DNA of 64,000 nucleotides from Melampsora larici-populina 98AG31 (taxonomy: Eukaryota > Basidiomycota > Pucciniomycetes > Pucciniales > Melampsoraceae): the NCBI RefSeq assembly GCF_000204055.1, contig NW_006768810.1, forward strand, positions 228,632 to 292,631, in the 5' to 3' direction. Below are positions 10,059 through 20,183 of this stretch, one piece after another. Every line of letters starts with the position of its first letter. The stretch's first letter is position 1. The position numbers and the translations under genes were made by a program. The notes beneath the pieces are model-generated. The model saw nothing but the letters and a program-made list of their open reading frames with translations. It was not told the DNA's origin and did not search any database.

Positions 10059-13000
10059 TCACTTTCTCCGTTGCCTTTTGCGTCTTGATGATAGTTCTGG
10101 AAATCTATTATTGAAATCATCCACTAAACTCCTGCTATTCAATAAATTAGCTGAAGGTTCCCATGAATTATGACTTGAGTTATACCCCTTCCAGTTCACC
10201 AAATACTCTAATGTCTTGTTTCTTCTCCTACGATCCAATATTTCTGCTACTTCGTATTCCTCTTCTCCGTCTATAATAATTGATGGCGGTTCAATTTGTT
10301 TCCTTTGATCAATTGTGTCAACTTCGTGTTTCCTAAGTAACGAGACATGAAATACTGGGTGAATTCTCTTCATAGAGATTGGGAGATCAAGTTTGTAAGC
10401 AGACTGAGAAACTTTATTGATAATGGTGAAAGGACCCAGCCATCGGTGTTCCAACTTGGCACTCGGCCTCGTAGTTGAAATATTTTTTCCATTCAACCAA
10501 ACCTGATCCCCTATTTTCCAATCCGGTGTTCTCCTAACATGTTTGTCGAACTCTTTCTTCATCGTCTCCTGAGTAATATCAAGATAATGTGTCAGCTCAT
10601 TTTGTACATTCTCAATCATTTTCAATCTATCCTCCACAACTGGAATACACTGCTCTGCACACGGTACTTTGTTAAAAGTTGGATTAAAGCCATAATTAGC
10701 TTTAAAAGGAGAAACCCCCGTTGACTCGTGATCACGATTGTTGTAAGAGAATTCGGCCGTTGGAAGTAGAGCTTCCCAATTGCCTTGCTGATACTCTACA
10801 AAATGCCTCAAATACTGTTCAATTGACTTGTTCACAATTTCGCTTTGACCATCAGTTCGTGGGTGATACGCGGTTGATGGGTGCAATCTGATTCCGAGTC
10901 GCTTATCGAGTTCCTGAGTGATTTGAGAAATGAAAATGGTCCCTCTGTCCGAGACAATGCTCTTAGGAGTTCCATGCAGCTTCCAAACATGTTGAATCAT
11001 CAAATCAGCTAAGTCGTTTGCAGTCATGGATTCTTTACAAGGAATAAAATGGGCCATTTTTGTCAAACGATCAACCACCGTCAGAATACTGTCAAAACCT
11101 TTGGATTCAGGTAGTTTTGTAATCAGATCGTAAGTAATGTCCGTCCATGGTCCAGCCGGCACCGGTAGTGGCTCCAGCGTTCCAAATGGTTTGGTTGTAT
11201 TGGACTTGACCCGTAGACAAGAATCGCATCCGTCAACATACCTGTTGACGTACGCTTTCAGGGAAGGCCATGTGAAGCATTGTCTCACAAGTCCTAAGGT
11301 CTTCGCGCGTCTGGGGTGACCCGCTAACAAACTGTCGTGTCGGCTCTTGAGGATTTCAAACTTAATGTTGTCGTCATGAGGTACCTCGATTCGTCCCCTG
11401 TTATACAACAAACCATCCTTTTCAACAATATGATTCAATGCTTTTTTAAACTTTGAAGAAATAGGGTCTTTAACCGCCGCCGTCAATTCAATCATACGTT
11501 CATCAGACTTATTTGCCATACGAATCAATTCAAGAATTTGATCATCAGTCTTGAATTCGCCATCATCCTCATTATCAGTCTCTTCTGCGTTGTTGGTTGT
11601 TGCAATGTCCGAAACACCAAGTACATCAATTTCAAACCAACGCTCTGAGTCCTGCAAATCAATGGTTTTGTCTTCAAAAAATGCCTCACAAGTAGCAAGT
11701 TCTACTGGAAATGAATCGTGCTCAATATTTTCAGGTCTTAGTAACTGGCCAAAAGTCCATCTTTCATCTTTATCCGGCGCCAAGTCTGGGCGTCGAGACA
11801 ATGCGTTGGGCTTTCCAGCAGTGCGTCCAGGTCTGAACTTAATGACGAAATCAAAACATCCCATAGTTTCAGCCCAGCGTGCTTAACGTCTAGTAAGTTG
11901 TTTGGTTGTCATGAAAGATTCGAGATTTTTATGGTCCGTGTACACAATTACTTCCAACCTATTAGGGTTACCCTCTAAATAATGCCTCCATTCTTTGAAA
12001 GAGGCGACAATAGCCAACAATTCCTTATCAAAAATTTCGTAATTACGTTCAGCTTGGACTAAGGATCTTGAAAGATAAGCTACAGGATGTAGTTTGCCGT
12101 CCTTTTCGCAGCGTTGAGATAATACTGCGCCCAATGCAAAATCCAAACAATCACATTCCAAAACGAATGGTTTGTAAGGATCAGCAATTTTGAGAATAGG
12201 GGCTGTCGTGAAGGACGTCTTCAAAGATTCAAAAGCAGTGTTGCACTTCTCGTCCCATACAAAAGGCGTCTTAAGTCTGGTCAAGTTGTGTAATGGGCGT
12301 GTAGTCCTAGAAAAATGATTGATAAATCGTCGGTAGAAGTTCGAAAAACCAATGAATCTTTGCAGTTCGGTGACGTTACGAGGCGCCGGCCAATCCTTTA
12401 CAGCCTTAACCTTTGTAGGGTCCATCTTGATCCTGTTCTTTGAAATCAACAAACCCAAGTATTCAATTTCATCCTTAGAGAATTCGCACTTCTCTGGCTT
12501 AAGCCACAGATCGTGGTTGCCCAGTATATCAAGAACCCCATCAACTGCTTCCTCATGATGGATACCTTTCTTCGTGTAAATCATGGTATCATCGAGGTAA
12601 GCTGCGGTATCTTTACCAATCCGTCCCAGTAAAATGTCTTGAATAAAGTATTGAAAATGTCCTGGGGCTCCCGTTGGTCCAAAGGGCATCGTCAGAGGGG
12701 CAAATTGACCTTGACGGCAAATGAATGCAAGTATATCTTCGTCGCCTTCAGCAACACGAAGATTACCATAAGCATTACGAAGGTCCAGTTTGGTGTACTT
12801 CTCCGCATCCAAGAGGCTATCAACTAAGTCCATTGTCAGTGGAAGAGGATATTTATTCTTCACTGTCAAGGAGTTTAGCTTTCTATAGTCGAAGCACAGT
12901 CTTAGATTACCGTCCTTTTTACCAGTGAAAAGCACCGGAGCGGCCCATGGCGACGTAGTACGACGTATAGTTCCGTTTGCAAGTCCATCATCAATCATCT

Positions 13001-14468
13001 TTTGAAGCACATCATTTTCCGCTGGGGACAACGGTATAATTTTGCTAGCTTGTGGTTGCGCTCCAGGCATCAAGTGCACTCAAAAGTCGTATTTTCGTCT
13101 AGGGGGTAGCCTCTGTGAATTTGATTTCCTGAACATATGCAAGTGTCAATGATAATACGCTGGGACCAGTTCTTCAACAGATTTGACAGGTTCTTGAAGT
13201 TTTAGATCCGCTGCTAGGTGTGCCGACGTCGACCAGGATGTCTTTGCGGGATCAATTTGGGCTGTATCACTATCCAGGAGAGGAGCATACTGGCCAGCTG
13301 TCTCAATGCATGAATCAGATGAGGGAATTTCGAACTCACATTGCGGGGGCTCAATTGTATCATTAAGATTACAGGCCCCCTCGTCACTTTTCCTAGCATG
13401 CCCCATTGGCTTCTCGTCGAGATCCTTTAGGGACTGTGGCGGAATGGACAAAGCTGAACTTGCAGCTGCAATGTGTAGGACTTGTCCGTCTTAGTACTTC
13501 GAATTAATTGATGCTTGTATCTGTGATTTAGGAGGAAAGCAGGGCTTGCTAGCCGTTTTGTGGCATAAAGAAATATCTACGTGATCGAACTCACATTGCG
13601 GGGGCTCGATTGTATCATTAAGATTACAGGCCCCCTCTTCACGTTTCCTAATATGCCCCTTTGGCTTCTTGTCGAGATCCTTAGGGGTCTGAAGCGGATT
13701 GGACGAAGCTGTCGGTCCAGCTGCAATATTGGTTGTGTCTTGGGATTTTGAAAGAGCATTTGCGACGTCCAAAGAGTGTGTGATAGAACGTGTGGTCATC
13801 TGTGATTTGGGAGGTAAAGAGTGCTTGCCAGTGGTTTTGAGAATAGGGATAGAATTTGCAAGAACACACTCACATTGCGGGGATGCTAATGTATCAAAAT
13901 TGGTACACATCCCCTCGTCAAAGCACCTAGCGTCCCTTACGGGGTCCATCAGTAGATCTGGTAAGGGTGTTTTTGGGCTGGACGAAACTGCTGAAGCAGA
14001 TGCAATGTGTTGATCAAAATTGTGAACCGTACCGGACTCCCAATCTATGGAGTCATGGTTGTCCTTAATCCAGGGGATGCCGAAGATTCCATCGTAAGAA
14101 TCTTTGACTTTGGTGATAATGAATCTTGTAGGTGATGCGTCGTTCTTAAAGTAGAGATTGATTTCGTAGGAGGAGTGGCTCTCTGACCCGTCGAATCCGG
14201 TAACTACTTGTGTAGTACGTTCAGAGAAGGGAATCAGGCCATATTTACTCGCTAGAGACTCACTCAACACGTTATGTGTTGCGCCAGAGTCAATCAGGAG
14301 TAGGGTGTCAAATGAGGAATGGGTCGGTGTGGCGCGGGAACAGTGGGACATAGAAAGTGTAGCACGCAAAAACAGTCGAGGGTCATCTGCATTGTAAGGC
14401 ATAATTTTACTAGCACCTAATTGAATGTCCACTAAATCCCTTTCTTGGCTCAGGATAGGCACAACCAT
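10059..14468 (-). pseudogene. pol: Ty3 pol: protease, RT, RNase H, integrase, chromodomain
   Basis: One reading frame from the ATG at 14468 to the stop at 10059, interrupted by TAA 13491, TGA 13146, TGA 13080 and TAA 11883. Domains in order: aspartic protease with LLIDSGATHNVLS (about 14300); a linker with three copies of a degenerate repeat (13880, 13600, 13340); RT with AYLDDTMIY (about 12590); RNase H with DFALGAVLSQ (about 12125); integrase zinc finger (H-x-H near 11310, C-x2-C near 11225); integrase core with Asp in TVVDRL, Asp in IVSDRG and Glu in DGQSEIVNKS; and a chromodomain (EILDRRRR, LVNWKGY, SWEP) at about 10260-10120. Chromodomains of this clade target insertion to heterochromatin. 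Confidence 0.93.
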
Positions 14469-15628
14469 CAGTCCTGAGCTGCGCCATTTTTTGATAATTT
14501 GGACCTACTACCACTCTCCTTCTGATCTAATTGAATTGAATTCTTGCTACCCATCGCCGCCACCTTAGCTTCCAATTCAGCAAACTTATTCTTATAGTTA
14601 ATGAAACCTCCAACTCTCCCCTTTCCCTTAGAATCCCTCTTCTTATTAGGGCACGCATTCGCTAAATGACCTTGAACATTGCAATGAAAGCAGGAACCGG
14701 TGCGTAATCGGCGATTTCGTTCATCGTCAGAGAGCCGGACGAAACTGGATGAGATATCCATCGCGTTGGGATCAACGGTGGGAACATGAAAAGTGGTCAA
14801 AACTTCAGATGCACCATGTAACTTGCTATCAATCTTGATGGCCAGGTTAGCAATCTGTTCCACACTCGTGAACACATCTTGAGTCATCACCATAGCAACC
14901 CTAATTTCCTTCTTCAATCCCTGCTCGTAATGACTAATAAGAGTAGGGACTTTCCATCCTGTAGCAGTTGCATGAACATTGAATTTGTGAGTATACGCAG
15001 CGACAGAAGTCTTTTGGGATAAATTGCGTAAGGCCCGCTCCGCTTTTGATTTCGTTTTGGTATCAAAGTACATAGCTTTGAAATTAACTAGGAATCGATC
15101 AAAGGTGACAAGATGTGTTGTGGAAGTGTTGAGTAATTCAGACATAAGCGGCTGAGCCCAATTACTGGCAGCTCCCATCAAATATGATAACGAGAACACC
15201 ACTTTACTCTTATCGTCTTGAAATAAATACGGATGTGCGAGTAAATATAATTTAATTTGACTCAGAAAGATCTCGGCTTGAGCGCCTCAAACACCTCCAA
15301 ATTTATCGGGCGTCGACACCTTAGGCCCTTTAGGGTTGGGTGCAATCTCGGCATGAACATGCGTGGTAGTCGCAGCTGGTGCAGGTGCAGGTTGAGAGCT
15401 CTGTTGGTGCTGAGCCATCATCTCAGCCAGGCGGTTCTTGGCATCTCGCGATCGAGCTTCAGCTTGCTCGCGCAAGGCACGTTTGTTGTTTAGAGAGTTC
15501 AAGAGTTCATTAAGCTGACGCTGTATGTCCTCCATAGCCTGTGGCAGTTCAGATGATTGAGTAAGGTCTAGATCGGGGTTGAGTTGGTGATCTGCGTCAA
15601 CAAACAAAGGTGTAGTTTCGGAATCCAA
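14468..15628 (-). pseudogene. gag: Ty3 gag with CCHC knuckle
   Basis: Structural protein that packages the element RNA. The frame starts at 15628 and runs to TGA at 14468-14470, with one internal TGA at 15287-15289; sequence on both sides of it stays in frame. A coiled-coil N-terminus (QRQLNELLNSLNNK) is followed by a capsid-like core and one CCHC knuckle, CFHCNVQGHLANAC (about 14690-14650). The gag stop overlaps the pol start by one base in TGATG, so pol is in a different frame and would be made by re-initiation or frameshift. Confidence 0.9.
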
Positions 15629-15893
15629 ATCAACTTCGTCGTGGTGCGGGGTTCTGTACGAAGGTGACGTGGTGGCGGTTTACAACTAAGCTACACAGTT
15701 CAATCAGTTCAATAAGGTTTTGTGGTTCAATTCGAGATGGCTGTAAGTTTGGGTTCGTAGTTCAATTGATCTATTTGGTTTCAGTTCTAATTCTAAAGTT
15801 AATTCTAAATCAAAATCTTAATCTAAATCTTCTTCTTTTCGGTTTTCGATTTGGTTCGCTTTCCTTGATTCCTCGTTTATGGATCCGACAATA

Positions 15894-16089
15894 TGTTAAG
15901 GTCTGATCTCGGGGTGAGAGGTTTCTTAAGTGGGAATGAAGGAAGGTGACACCACACAATCTAGGTTGTTATTGAGATTGTCGGATAAGAGAAGAAGCTC
16001 TACAAGTGACGTAATACAAGTTATAAATATGTATCTTCTGTGACATACAACTTCTCTTTCACACATGTTACATAGGTGAGATTGTAACA
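15894..16089 (-). repeat. 5' LTR of the Ty3 element
   Basis: 196 bp. Outer flank is TCCAA at 16090-16094. Differences from the other LTR: CTAGG for CCAGG, TCGG for TTGG, ATGTA for ACGTA (plus strand). The primer-binding site should start at 15893 on the minus strand (TTGTCGGATCC...); I did not identify the primer tRNA. Confidence 0.95.
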
Positions 16090-16094
16090 TCCAA

Positions 16095-17362
16095 CTGCAT
16101 ACGTGTTATCTTCATATTGAAGGTCCCCAGCTCTATCTGCGAAGAATCTAGCGTCCGCTTCTACTTTTGGTTGGAGGCCATTCGGGAGACGTAACTTGTC
16201 TTTATACACCGTCTTTCCGTTTTTTTTTTGTCTTGACCACTTTCTGTCTCCTAAAAATGACAGTTCTAATCGCCAAATGGTATCTCAAACCGACCATCCA
16301 ACAAAGATACTTCTTTTTCAAGTCTGAAACTATTTGTTTATGTTTCATGATGTAGTCCGCATAGCCATCGAGGTGATAAATCTCTCTAGCATATCTTTCT
16401 TCTAGGTCACACATCTCAACGAAATCTCCGAAAGTAATTTGTTTTTCTTGAGCTCTTTGTGAGTTTCTCCCCTTCTCCTTCTTATCTTTTGCCTTTTCCT
16501 CCTCTTCTTTGTCATGATAAGCTTCAAGGTAGGATTTCTTAAAAACTGATAAAGGAACATAAGCTCTAAGTCGTTTGAAACCTTTGTCCCACTTCCGTGG
16601 CAAGTCTGGTAAATCGGCTGAATAGAAATCAAACAGTTTGCACTCTAGCACAGCCTTCTTCGCTCTCTCCGATTTGTCTGAGGAGCTAGACTCTTCCAAG
16701 GAGGACAACTTGTTCAAATCCGAGTCTGAAGGTTCCTCTGAAGGACTTGGTGACTCCTTTCTCTTTGACTTAGAACGTTTTTGTCTTCTCTTCTTCGACT
16801 TAGAATCATCAGAGTCACTACTCGATGAGTCGTCACTCGGTAAGTCTTTGCGTTTCAACTTCGACTTCTTCCGTTTCTTTTTGGCCTTTGAAACATCAGA
16901 CTCTGTGGATGAGGGGTCACCGTCCAATTCTGTAACGATGTTTCTAACTTCTTTCTTCTCTTTCACCGTCTCCGCTTTGTCTTCTCTCTCCTTAGGATGT
17001 TGAGCAACTTTTGGTTTGGCTCCGGAGATTGCTTCTAGAAGTTCTAAGGATTCAGCCACGGATGAATGGCCTATGAGTGTCTTCCCAGAAGACCTAGTAT
17101 CTGCCGCCGGTTCTATCACTTGGGTCAACCCTCCTTTGGAGCTTGGAGGATCACATTGCATTGATACAATCGAGCCAAAGGACGCATTGAATCTTTCCAT
17201 CGCCTCTCTTGCCGCTGGACCATTCCTCTTGTCTAACACATTTGTCAAGGCTTCAAGTATTGCTTGGCTTTCTGAGGATGGTTGATTTGATACCAAGTTG
17301 GTTTGGGCTTGATCTGATGAGGATTGTCCTGGATCTGCTCTGAAGAACCCTTGAAGAGCTGT
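16095..17362 (-). pseudogene. DIRS gag, central exon right of the Ty3 insertion
   Basis: Likely exon start at a TTTTTACAG acceptor (about 17363) followed by ALQGFFRADPGQ. The protein is charged and coiled-coil-like, with Lys/Ser-rich tracts at 16900-16700 and a more ordered part near 16640-16240. A ten-base T run at 16220-16229 marks a one-base frameshift: upstream the frame is open to 16202, downstream the continuing frame starts with KTVYKDKLRLPNG. That frame runs into the Ty3 LTR and continues in frame at 9767. Confidence 0.65.
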
Positions 17363-18722
17363 AAAAACCCAAATTTGCGTAACAAAAACAATTTGTAAGC
17401 AAATTGTTGTTCAATCCTCTTCCTTAGACAACATTTGAGATTGATAGACTTCTCGTCTCTTTTGCCCTCCGGCAGATGAACACCTATGGAATAAAGTCTT
17501 CCTTGTCTAATAACGTGGCGTTCTAGGTCGATCGACCCATCAAACTTTTACGACCCCCTTTCCTCCAGCCTGTCGGCTTGGGCTGTTTTCAAGGGTTCCC
17601 GGCGTCATTTGTTCTGTGCGCATTAAGCAGCAACTACGAGGTACTCAGCCTTATCTCAGCCTCTTCTCTCATCTTCAACAGGCGCATCCACTAGCAGCCC
17701 TTGACTCTTAGAGAACTCATGATGACTTACAGCGCTCCCTAGCAGCTTGCATCTGGAACACTTCAACTCACATTTCATCTAAAGGCGCCTACGGCTGCCA
17801 AAATGCTTCAACATTGAAAGTGGTTGAAAACAATCTCTTCACACTACACAAAATGTCATCTTTACCGGGCGGTAAAGAAAACTACTGACATAGAAAAGTC
17901 CTGAGGCAACAGGAAGAGAGCTGAAAATCTGAAAAAATATGCACCTTGTTCCTAGATGTTGGGGCATCATGACGAGTATTTTTTTGTATTTTACACACAG
18001 ATATTGGTTAATGTACTAACAATAAAGGCTGAGAATCATCAAAAACCCACCTGTAACAATACCTGAAATTTGGCCCTTGACTTTGAAGACAGGATTTTGG
18101 AATCTTCAAACATCAATAACGTTTGCAGTTCTGAATCAAATCACTCAATTTAAAGTGAATTAAAAAGGTGAGCCTTTCCTCTACATTTTTCATTGAGACA
18201 TCACATCTGTAGCTGGTCTAAAAAAGATCCTACAGAGCTATTCATGCAGAACTGTTTGAACATATGTAGAGTGTTCAAATGACTATATAGCACCTTACTA
18301 ACATTATGAAGTGTGAAGGAGAATAGTTCAGCTGTTGAATGGACCAAAAATCGAGTTATTTGGAGCAGAATTGCAAAAGTTATTGAAGTTTTTAGACCAC
18401 AAAATATTGTCTTCATACTCATGACCCATATTTCAGGTATTGTTACATGTGAGTTTTTGATGATTTTCAGCGTTTATTGTTAGTACATAAACCAATATCT
18501 GTGTGTAAGATTCAAAAAAATACTCATCATGACACCCCAACATCTAGGAACAAGGTGCATATTGTTTCGGATTTTTAGCTCTCTTCCTGTTGCCTCAGGA
18601 CTTTTCTATGTCAGTAGTTTTCTTTACTGCTTGGTAAAGATTACATTTGGTGTAGTGTCATGTGGAGACGATAACAAAAGAAGCAAGAAGGAAAATTAGA
18701 AGGTAAAGCACTTGGTACACAC
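17363..18722 (-). other. Probable DIRS gag intron holding a foldback insertion
   Basis: Lies between the donor G|GTGTGTACC at 18722 and the acceptor before 17362 on the minus strand, joining VDG... to ALQGFF in frame. Without the 816-bp foldback and one TCA copy the intron would be about 540 bp. No coding sequence is visible. Confidence 0.5.
17842..18657. mobile_element. Foldback element with CACTA ends, TSD TCA
   Basis: 816 bp starting CACTACAC and ending GTGTAGTG, flanked by TCA at 17839-17841 and 18658-18660. The two halves are inverted copies for about 340 bp each, with a short unpaired centre, so the whole element folds into one long hairpin. CACTA ends with a 3-bp target duplication are the mark of the CACTA/EnSpm superfamily; no transposase is present, so it is non-autonomous. 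The 41217-43149 element belongs to the same family. Confidence 0.85.
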
Positions 18723-19143
18723 CATCAACCGGTAACGCATCACTAGGCAATCCTCCTACTCCTTCTTCTAGGCTTTTCCCTTTCCTAGAACTTTCTTGCT
18801 GAAGTTTCTCCCGTTCTCTCCATCTCTCCATCTTCTCCAGCTCTCTCTTCCTGAGCTCCGCAGGTTTTACATCTGCTGTATCTGAGTCCGTGTCTCCACT
18901 CGCATTGTTGTCGCTACCTTTCTCCAGTTTGGGATCTTCACCACCCTCTCGAATCACCTGATCTACTTCTTGATCCTTTGATTTTGGTAAGCGAGATTCT
19001 GCCCTTTTCTGACGCTCTTCTGCTTGATCCTTCTCTCTGGCTGATCTTGCTCCTTTCTTCCCTTCTTCTTGTTTAATATTTGTCACCATCTTGTTACATT
19101 GAATTCTCTTGAATACTAACGTTTCTAGTTGACTTTTATTCAT
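18723..19143 (-). pseudogene. DIRS gag, 5' exon
   Basis: Opens at 19143 (MNKSQLETLVFKRIQ) and gives about 140 highly charged residues (Glu/Lys/Arg, Asp-rich centre) up to SDALPVDG, where a GTGTGT donor lies. This composition suits a Gag N-terminus but has no conserved domain. The frame extends past the donor into hydrophobic, probably intronic, sequence. Confidence 0.5.
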
Positions 19144-19295
19144 TCAAATTTTAATCTTCTTATTTTCTTGTTGTAATGATGAAAGTGAAATTCAATTTCA
19201 AGCTTAGATATATCTATCTGAGTGAAGATTATATATTTAAAGAAAAAGAAAGACTATAAATAGTAGAAATTACTATTTATAAGAAAATGGGAAAG

Positions 19296-19434
19296 AAGTG
19301 TCGAGGGTAGAGCAGACTGGTGAATCAGGTGTTCTAGATGAAAAACTTTTTCCATCTAGTTCAACCTGAACGCCACAACTTTTTGTGGTCACCGGACCCG
19401 AAACAGAATCGGGTCCTCGCTCTACCCGACACTT
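19296..19434. repeat. Nested inverted repeats forming a cloverleaf-like structure at the DIRS 5' end
   Basis: Outer arms 19296-19313 and 19419-19434 pair over about 16 bp. Inside are three consecutive hairpins: 19327-19370 (stem around tagatg/catcta), about 19373-19388 (ccacaa/ttgtgg) and 19394-19416 (ggacccga/tcgggtcc). It sits about 150 bp upstream of the gag start and probably marks the element terminus. The fold is deduced by eye. Confidence 0.55.
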
Positions 19435-19597
19435 GACATGCCCTGTGTAATGGACTTGATATTACCGTCGCAGGCTTGAGGGTAATCTCTCATTTAAACA
19501 CTGCCAATTGCTACATGTTAAAGCTGCAAAGCAGCGCAGCAGACTCTTTCTGATATGTTTTTTAAGGTTTCCCAAGAAGTCAATTTTTTGTTTTGTA

Positions 19598-19735
19598 CAA
19601 TCTTTGTCATAACCCATATTTTGTCTGCAAATATATAATTATGGCTTTTGATAGAGATTGAGGTAACCTATACTCTAGCAAAACCCATACTTTTGGGCAA
19701 CATTTTTTGGGTATGGGTTATGTCAGAGATGACTG
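19598..19735. mobile_element. Tc1/mariner-type MITE with TA duplication
   Basis: 138 bp flanked by TA (19596-19597 and 19736-19737). The right end read inward gives CAGTCATCTCTGACATAACC and the left end CA-ATCTTTGTCATAACC with a 3-base gap, so the inverted repeat is about 24 bp. No coding capacity. It lies about 450 bp upstream of the secreted-protein gene. Confidence 0.65.
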
Positions 19736-20183
19736 TAGGTTGTAAGTAATCAAGCCAATCTGCGAGATTTGAAGCGTTACCAAAGTCATAAGCTTCAGCT
19801 TTGGAAATTGTCAAGGACGATGAACGTGTTCATAATTAAATTTTAATCGTTGTAGCCTAGACACTCCGAGCCGTTTTTGCAGGCCAGAGCACTCTATACG
19901 AGACCTCAAATTTTCATCATGATTCGGAGCTTGTGGTTCGGATGTCAAGGTTCGAGTGTGCTGCTTTTAGCGTCGCCACCAGCCAAGTTGCGACTATACT
20001 ACAGTTATGATCACCGGGCGAGATTCGCCACACCATTCATAGTTCTCTGGCCATCTTTCTCTAGATTGTCACTCAACTGGCGCAAACGTATAGAGCTATA
20101 TTATCAGAGATTGGTATATTCAAGCACGAACGTTGAGCAGGGTGGTTTTGAACCTCAAAGATACATCAGTTATATATTATATT

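Larger units (their letters stand above)
9768..16089 (-). mobile_element. Ty3/Gypsy chromovirus-type LTR retrotransposon, full length
   Basis: 6322 bp bounded by 196-bp LTRs that start TGTTA and end TAACA, and flanked by the target duplication TCCAA (9763-9767 and 16090-16094). On the minus strand: 5' LTR 15894-16089, gag, then pol with protease, RT, RNase H, integrase and chromodomain, polypurine tract, 3' LTR 9768-9963. The LTRs differ at three sites, all transitions, two of them CG versus TG. Domain order PR-RT-RH-IN with a C-terminal chromodomain identifies the chromovirus clade. Five in-frame stops inactivate it, but I find no indel in the roughly 5.5 kb of coding sequence. Confidence 0.95.
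5638..19434 (-). mobile_element. DIRS-like tyrosine-recombinase retrotransposon, interrupted by two other elements
   Basis: Read on the minus strand: a cloverleaf-like 5' noncoding region (19296-19434), a spliced gag (19143 to 9541), reverse transcriptase/RNase H (9163-7152), tyrosine recombinase (7151-5930) and a palindromic 3' tail (5638-5680). The YR in place of an integrase, and the lack of LTRs around the unit, define the DIRS order. A Ty3 element (9768-16089) sits in the gag frame and a CACTA-end foldback (17842-18657) in the gag intron. Several frameshifts and TGA stops show it is old. No methyltransferase domain was seen. Outer boundaries are approximate. Confidence 0.75.

Noticed and set aside
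5930..19143. Reading the whole 5.9-19 kb block as a single LTR retrotransposon
   Set aside because: Tyrosine recombinase and DIRS-type RNase H flank a separate element with its own LTRs, TSD and integrase; two nested elements are required.
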